DNA from: Ignelater luminosus
Lineage: Eukaryota > Arthropoda > Insecta > Coleoptera > Elateridae
Length of the DNA: 64,000 nucleotides
Direction: 5' to 3'
Assembly: GCA_011009095.1 (NCBI GenBank)
Contig: VTPC01000463.1
Span: 48,374 to 112,373 of the forward strand
The translations under genes were made by a program, and so were the position numbers. The first letter of the stretch is position 1; every line of letters starts with the position of its first letter. Positions 60,210 through 64,000 of the stretch are shown here, piece after piece. Under the pieces are notes generated by a model. That model made no database searches and was not told the origin of the DNA. It worked only from the letters and a program-made list of their open reading frames with translations.

Positions 60210-62732
60210 TTAAATAATAGTTATTAAATCAAATTACTTGTTTGCTAATCCAATAATAAAAGTATTTTTTGTTAACAGTGTGTTTTTCAATATAAACCTT
60301 ACCGTACATCAAACGTCTCACATAGTCTCGAATATTGCTCTTTGAGTGACATGTAAAGTTTTAATTCTAAAGATTGTGCTTGGCATTTCAAAACTGATAT
60401 TTTTAATTTGGCATCTAAAAGATTTCTTTTTTTTCTATAGTGCAACTCAGACATGTGTTCTTGTTTTCAATGACAATCTAACCTCTGCTGATTTCAAATA
60501 AAAACAAACAATCTGTTTGATACTACCAAATTTCTCAATAAAAAACTCTACTATTTGTTACTCTAAGAAAAAACTTTAGGGTATTGTTACCAACATGACA
60601 AAAATTTAGCACGAATTATAGAAACGAGATAGAGTATACTATATACTGTGAAGTTTCACTAAAAATTACTAATAGTATTGTTTTCCCATTTACCAGTGCA
60701 AGGTTACTGCATGTTTGGAAAGTGTTCCACTCCCGATTGGAATTCCAGATTAAACAATGATGGTTAAGAAAGGATGAGAAACGTGGTTTGTACCCTCAGG
60801 ATACGTCACTCGCATGTTGTCAATAACAGTTTAACACTTATGAATTTAATGTGGAACAAATTGCAAATAAACTGCAAAAAAATGTACTAGTGAAATGAAC
60901 TGTAATGAAAGAAATCAGATAATAATATTTACAAGTTAAAGGTACCCTTTTCTAACACCTAAAGTGTCGTGGTGAGGGAAAAAAAATCGGTACCTAATAG
61001 CCGCGGTGGACAACACAATATGGCTCCCTTCCCTTGAAATAAGTTAATTCAACTCACATTTTTTACGATTTTGGTCAATATGCTGCTACTACTAAAATTA
61101 CTGTGGTTTAAGTTTCCTTGAAATAAATTCTGTTTTCACCAACCTAAAATTTTCGATATTTACCGGTAGCGATGATTATTTTCTCCGATGACGAAAACTG
61201 CAAGAGCTTTCTGTACCCAAGTGCGCAACATAAGGAGACGGGGGGTGGAGGCGCTGCCTTTAAGGATGTTCCCATCCATCCCCATCAAATTATGATACAC
61301 AGGCATTCGTCAATTGGGAGCACAATTAGATTTTCGAAGATATCGAAATGGCATCAAGATGTTTAACTTTATTTTCGAAATATGTCTACAAACTCACCAA
61401 AATAACTTTCCTGTCTTTTGCCGCTAGAAATCACGACAGAATGAGTAAAATCTAACTGTAAAGATTTTTGTTCTCATAAAGGCAATAGATAAGCAAAACA
61501 AGAAACCATCGTACGCTTTTCCTATGAAAAACTCCTCTGGTGAAAAACAAAAGACGATAGCTGGTTTTGGCCCTTTTGAGAAATCGCAAACAACAAGAAA
61601 CATTTCCGATTGTCACGAGATTTGAGCGTGTCTCAAATAAAAACCTCCAAACAAAATCGGTGCAGGTACAATTTTATCCTTTTTTGTTTTTTTACCTCCA
61701 TTTCAGCATTTAAGAAGAAGTATCTTTTTTCGGGATGTCTCCGGAACGAAACGATCCATCGAGATGGTACTTTGTTTGTTGTTAATGGTATTCAAAGACT
61801 CTGCATGCAAACCCGTTTTGAGCAATGTCCAATTTTTTTTTTGTTATGATATTTTGGAGAATCGAGTTTTGTAGTTAACCATAATGGTGGTCTTTTGCAA
61901 AATTCCTTTTTAGGTATCGCGCGAAAGTGAGTGTCTACGGATAAGATTTGACGCCCTGAACACGGATCCAAAGAAGAAATTCCAAAAATGAATCGGGAAG
62001 GTTTCTAACGTCAAACAGTTCTTTTCACGAAATCAACAAGGATCTGGAAAAATAATCACTAAATTAATAAGAAACTTCCATTCCATTTTTACTGATTATT
62101 GCCTTGTTAGCAAAGAACTAAGTGAAAGAGGATAAACCAAAATAATATAGTACATACCTTCAAAATTAATGACTTCGAAGTCAAAATGGCTTACTGCAGT
62201 ACAAAACAATCACAGCGATGTTTGCTTTAATGTACAAAAGGCATATTCGAGGTACAAAGTTTGACATACACAAGCACGATCTTTTGTCTTATTACTCTTG
62301 ATAGTTAGGTTGTTGTTACTCACGTAAGGTAATGCCAGTTGTTTGAGAATAGAACAATAGATAAACAAGAATATAAATGTTTCATCCACAGTGCGTTGCG
62401 TGCGTTTGCGTGAGTACCGTATTCAATATAAATCTTCCACTTAATGAATGCGTAGTGGTGGTTTTTGCACGGCCTTCAGATTTTGGGACGACGCGTCACT
62501 GTCCGTGTTACGTAATAGTTGTGCCAATATGCAATATTTTATTTCGCAAAGACTACTTACCACTTTTACTGGATGCCAATACCGGTCTATTCAAAAGCTG
62601 GTTTCTGGGTTGACAGTTGTTCATATGTCAACTAATTAGCAGTTTTTTTGAAATTCCCAAGCATCTATATTACTGCAAAAATTGTAATCAGGCTTACGTG
62701 ATGCCAGCATCTAAAAAGTACTTTTAAAAGTG

Positions 62733-62920
62733 TTGCTTTTGCTTTTATAAAAATTGACGTTCGCTGCCGATTGTCCAGGAACCCTTTACTAACAGCGTTG
62801 CTAATTGCTGCTTGCTTCTGAACACAAGGCATGTTTTTAAGGGGAAGTCAAAAAGTAATAGAACTAGCAACATAAACTTTTTGGATAATCGGCAGCAAGT
62901 GTCAATTTCCAAAAGCGCAT
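62733..62920. repeat. Short inverted repeat
   Basis: Arms 62733-62776 and 62883-62920 share AAATTGAC and GCTGCCGATT-TCC in inverse orientation, about 35 bp each. Possibly a small MITE; no target duplication seen. Confidence 0.45.
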
Positions 62921-63354
62921 CTTCTTCGTTGATGACGATTACTCTTCCTGGATATAATCAATATTGCTTTGTGAACTCTGTCACCGCTTCGAACATCAAC
63001 TAATACTTACCCAGAAAATCCAAAGAAAAACAAAAAACGATGATTACTGATTAGTAGTCTGCGCTCGGCAATTTACAGGCCGGGTGGCAACCCTACGTGG
63101 AAAACGGTTTGCATACAGTCGGTTCAGAACCAGTGCTAGGATATTTGGCATCTATTGCAGAATTTCTTAAGGTACCTTCGCGTGTTAAACGTGGTGCGTG
63201 CAGTGCGTTTAATGTCAGTTTCAATTGTCTTACTAGCGACGGTACAGTGCTTCAAGTCATCGCGGTGCCTATTGCAAGTTGCTTCATTTGCATGTTCTTT
63301 CGCCGACGCTGAACCGGTTTGTCTTTTCTACTTTTTAATGACGTTCTTCATACA

Positions 63355-63504
63355 AGTAAACCAGATAAAGTTGGCCGGTGAGAATTGGTTGCGCACTGGC
63401 ATAACAGCGATTTGTGTTGGAGACCGCACTTACAGCTCTGCTTCAGTAGTGTTCTCTCTCTTTCTCAAACGCGCAGCTGACCGGCCAACTTTGTCTCGTT
63501 TACT
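63355..63504. repeat. Small MITE-like inverted repeat, 150 bp
   Basis: Tips AGTAAACCAGATAAAGTTGG (continuing CCGGT) on the left and the inverse of AGTAAACGAGACAAAGTTGG on the right, 23 of 25 matching. No clear target duplication. Non-coding. Confidence 0.6.
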
Positions 63505-64000
63505 GGTACATGAACGTTATATTTGCCGACTTTTGAGTGGAAAATACTCTTTCGTTGCTATCAGAAAAGTTAAACACTGTTTGACTTAGTTTTGATCGAA
63601 ATCTGCAGGCGTAGGCAACAAGGATTTTTTAAATCAAAAGTAGCAGAGCAGGGCCAGATTTGTTTAGCGACTAAATTCCAATCGTTTTTTTCCCTCTAAA
63701 ATTATGCAATTTCCACCTATCTTTTGTATTGTTAATGTACATTTGTACTACCTCTTTCTTATCCATCCTTAAAAGGATACTACATATTTATTTCGGAATC
63801 ACCTTTATAGCCACGGTTAATAGATTTCATTCTTGTGGTTCTACGAGTTACTAAAATAACAAGCTACTAGACAAAAGTAAACTTTTTTTCTGAAATCGGC
63901 AGTAAAATAATGAGAAATTGTAGACGTAAAATCGCAAGCATAAAAAAGTTACATCTTAATATCAAAAGGCTATGGTCGATTCAAATTAATTTTCGCGCGC

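Larger units (their letters stand above)
57780..60690. repeat. Giant palindrome, arms about 1.2 kb with a 34-bp loop
   Basis: Left arm 57780-58942 plus 59344-59412, right arm 59447-60690, loop 59413-59446. Matching inverse blocks occur along the full length: TGAAATCAGCAGAGGTTAGA, ACATGTCTGAGTTGCAC, TTACTAGAACACGTTAAAAC, CTGGATCTAGAGCATTACTA, GAAGCTATCCAATTTCCAG-type, ACAAATGTATAAAAGTTATG and GTATAACAGTGCAT beside the loop. The left arm is interrupted by a hAT MITE. With the MITE removed the arms are 1232 and 1244 bases. The arms differ at roughly one position in ten by eye, with small indels. Outer ends fade near 57780 and 60690. No TA or other target duplication is clear. It begins about 200 bp upstream of the proposed DCAF8 leader exon. 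Confidence 0.88.
60691..64000. other. Less AT-rich flank, no coding gene recognised
   Basis: From about 60950 to 63600 the sequence has more G+C and CpG than the rest. Open frames (61172-61366, 61610-61849, 62377-62613, 63155-63589, all +) have no family resemblance. It may be promoter or untranslated sequence of a gene outside the window. Small inverted repeats lie at 62733-62920 and 63355-63504. Confidence 0.45.

Noticed and set aside
63155-63589. 144-residue open frame near the right edge
   Set aside because: No family resemblance, and it runs through a 150-bp inverted repeat.

Overview
This is AT-rich nuclear DNA from an insect. The signs are split genes with GT-AG introns, a secreted neuropeptide precursor with dibasic cleavage sites and an amidation signal, and many Tc1/mariner, pogo, hAT and PIF/Harbinger-type DNA transposons plus a 5'-truncated non-LTR retroelement. 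A beetle would fit, but the sequence alone does not fix the order. I saw no tRNA, rRNA or CRISPR array.

Four host genes are supported. (1) A 136-residue secreted neuropeptide precursor (33950-34360, +). (2) RBM42, an RRM protein (38526-39488, -), whose last exon I could not find. (3) TMEM147, complete in three exons (41802-42601, +), encoding a membrane protein of the ER translocon. (4) DCAF8, complete in seven coding exons (54257-57135, -), a WD40 substrate receptor of CUL4-DDB1 ubiquitin ligases. RBM42 and TMEM147 are divergent, with a hAT-like element between them. The four genes do not form a pathway.

The rest is mostly transposon sediment. Region 1-1440: a YqaJ-type exonuclease pseudogene. 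Region 7.9-11.6 kb: a Harbinger-like element (TAA duplication) that carries a Myb/SANT fragment and was invaded by a 2.9 kb pogo element. Region 13.4-17.4 kb: a Tc1-type deletion derivative, a second pogo element and a hAT-type MITE. Regions 12.2, 20.4 and 51.8 kb: three copies of one foldback element. Regions 26-32 kb: dispersed repeats and nested MITEs. Region 43.9-46.6 kb: Tc1-like and IS630-like transposase remnants caught in a nearly identical 0.46 kb inverted duplication. Region 46.8-49.3 kb: a hAT element with a perfect 8-bp target duplication, holding a foldback element and a LINE fragment. Region 50.9-53.4 kb: a decayed transposon-like gene split by a foldback element.

The most striking structure is a roughly 2.9 kb near-complete palindrome at 57780-60690. 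Its arms are about 1.2 kb and its loop 34 bp. It lies just upstream of DCAF8, carries transposase-like coding remnants in both arms, and was later interrupted by a hAT MITE. The last 3 kb is visibly less AT-rich and may be the flank of a gene beyond the window.
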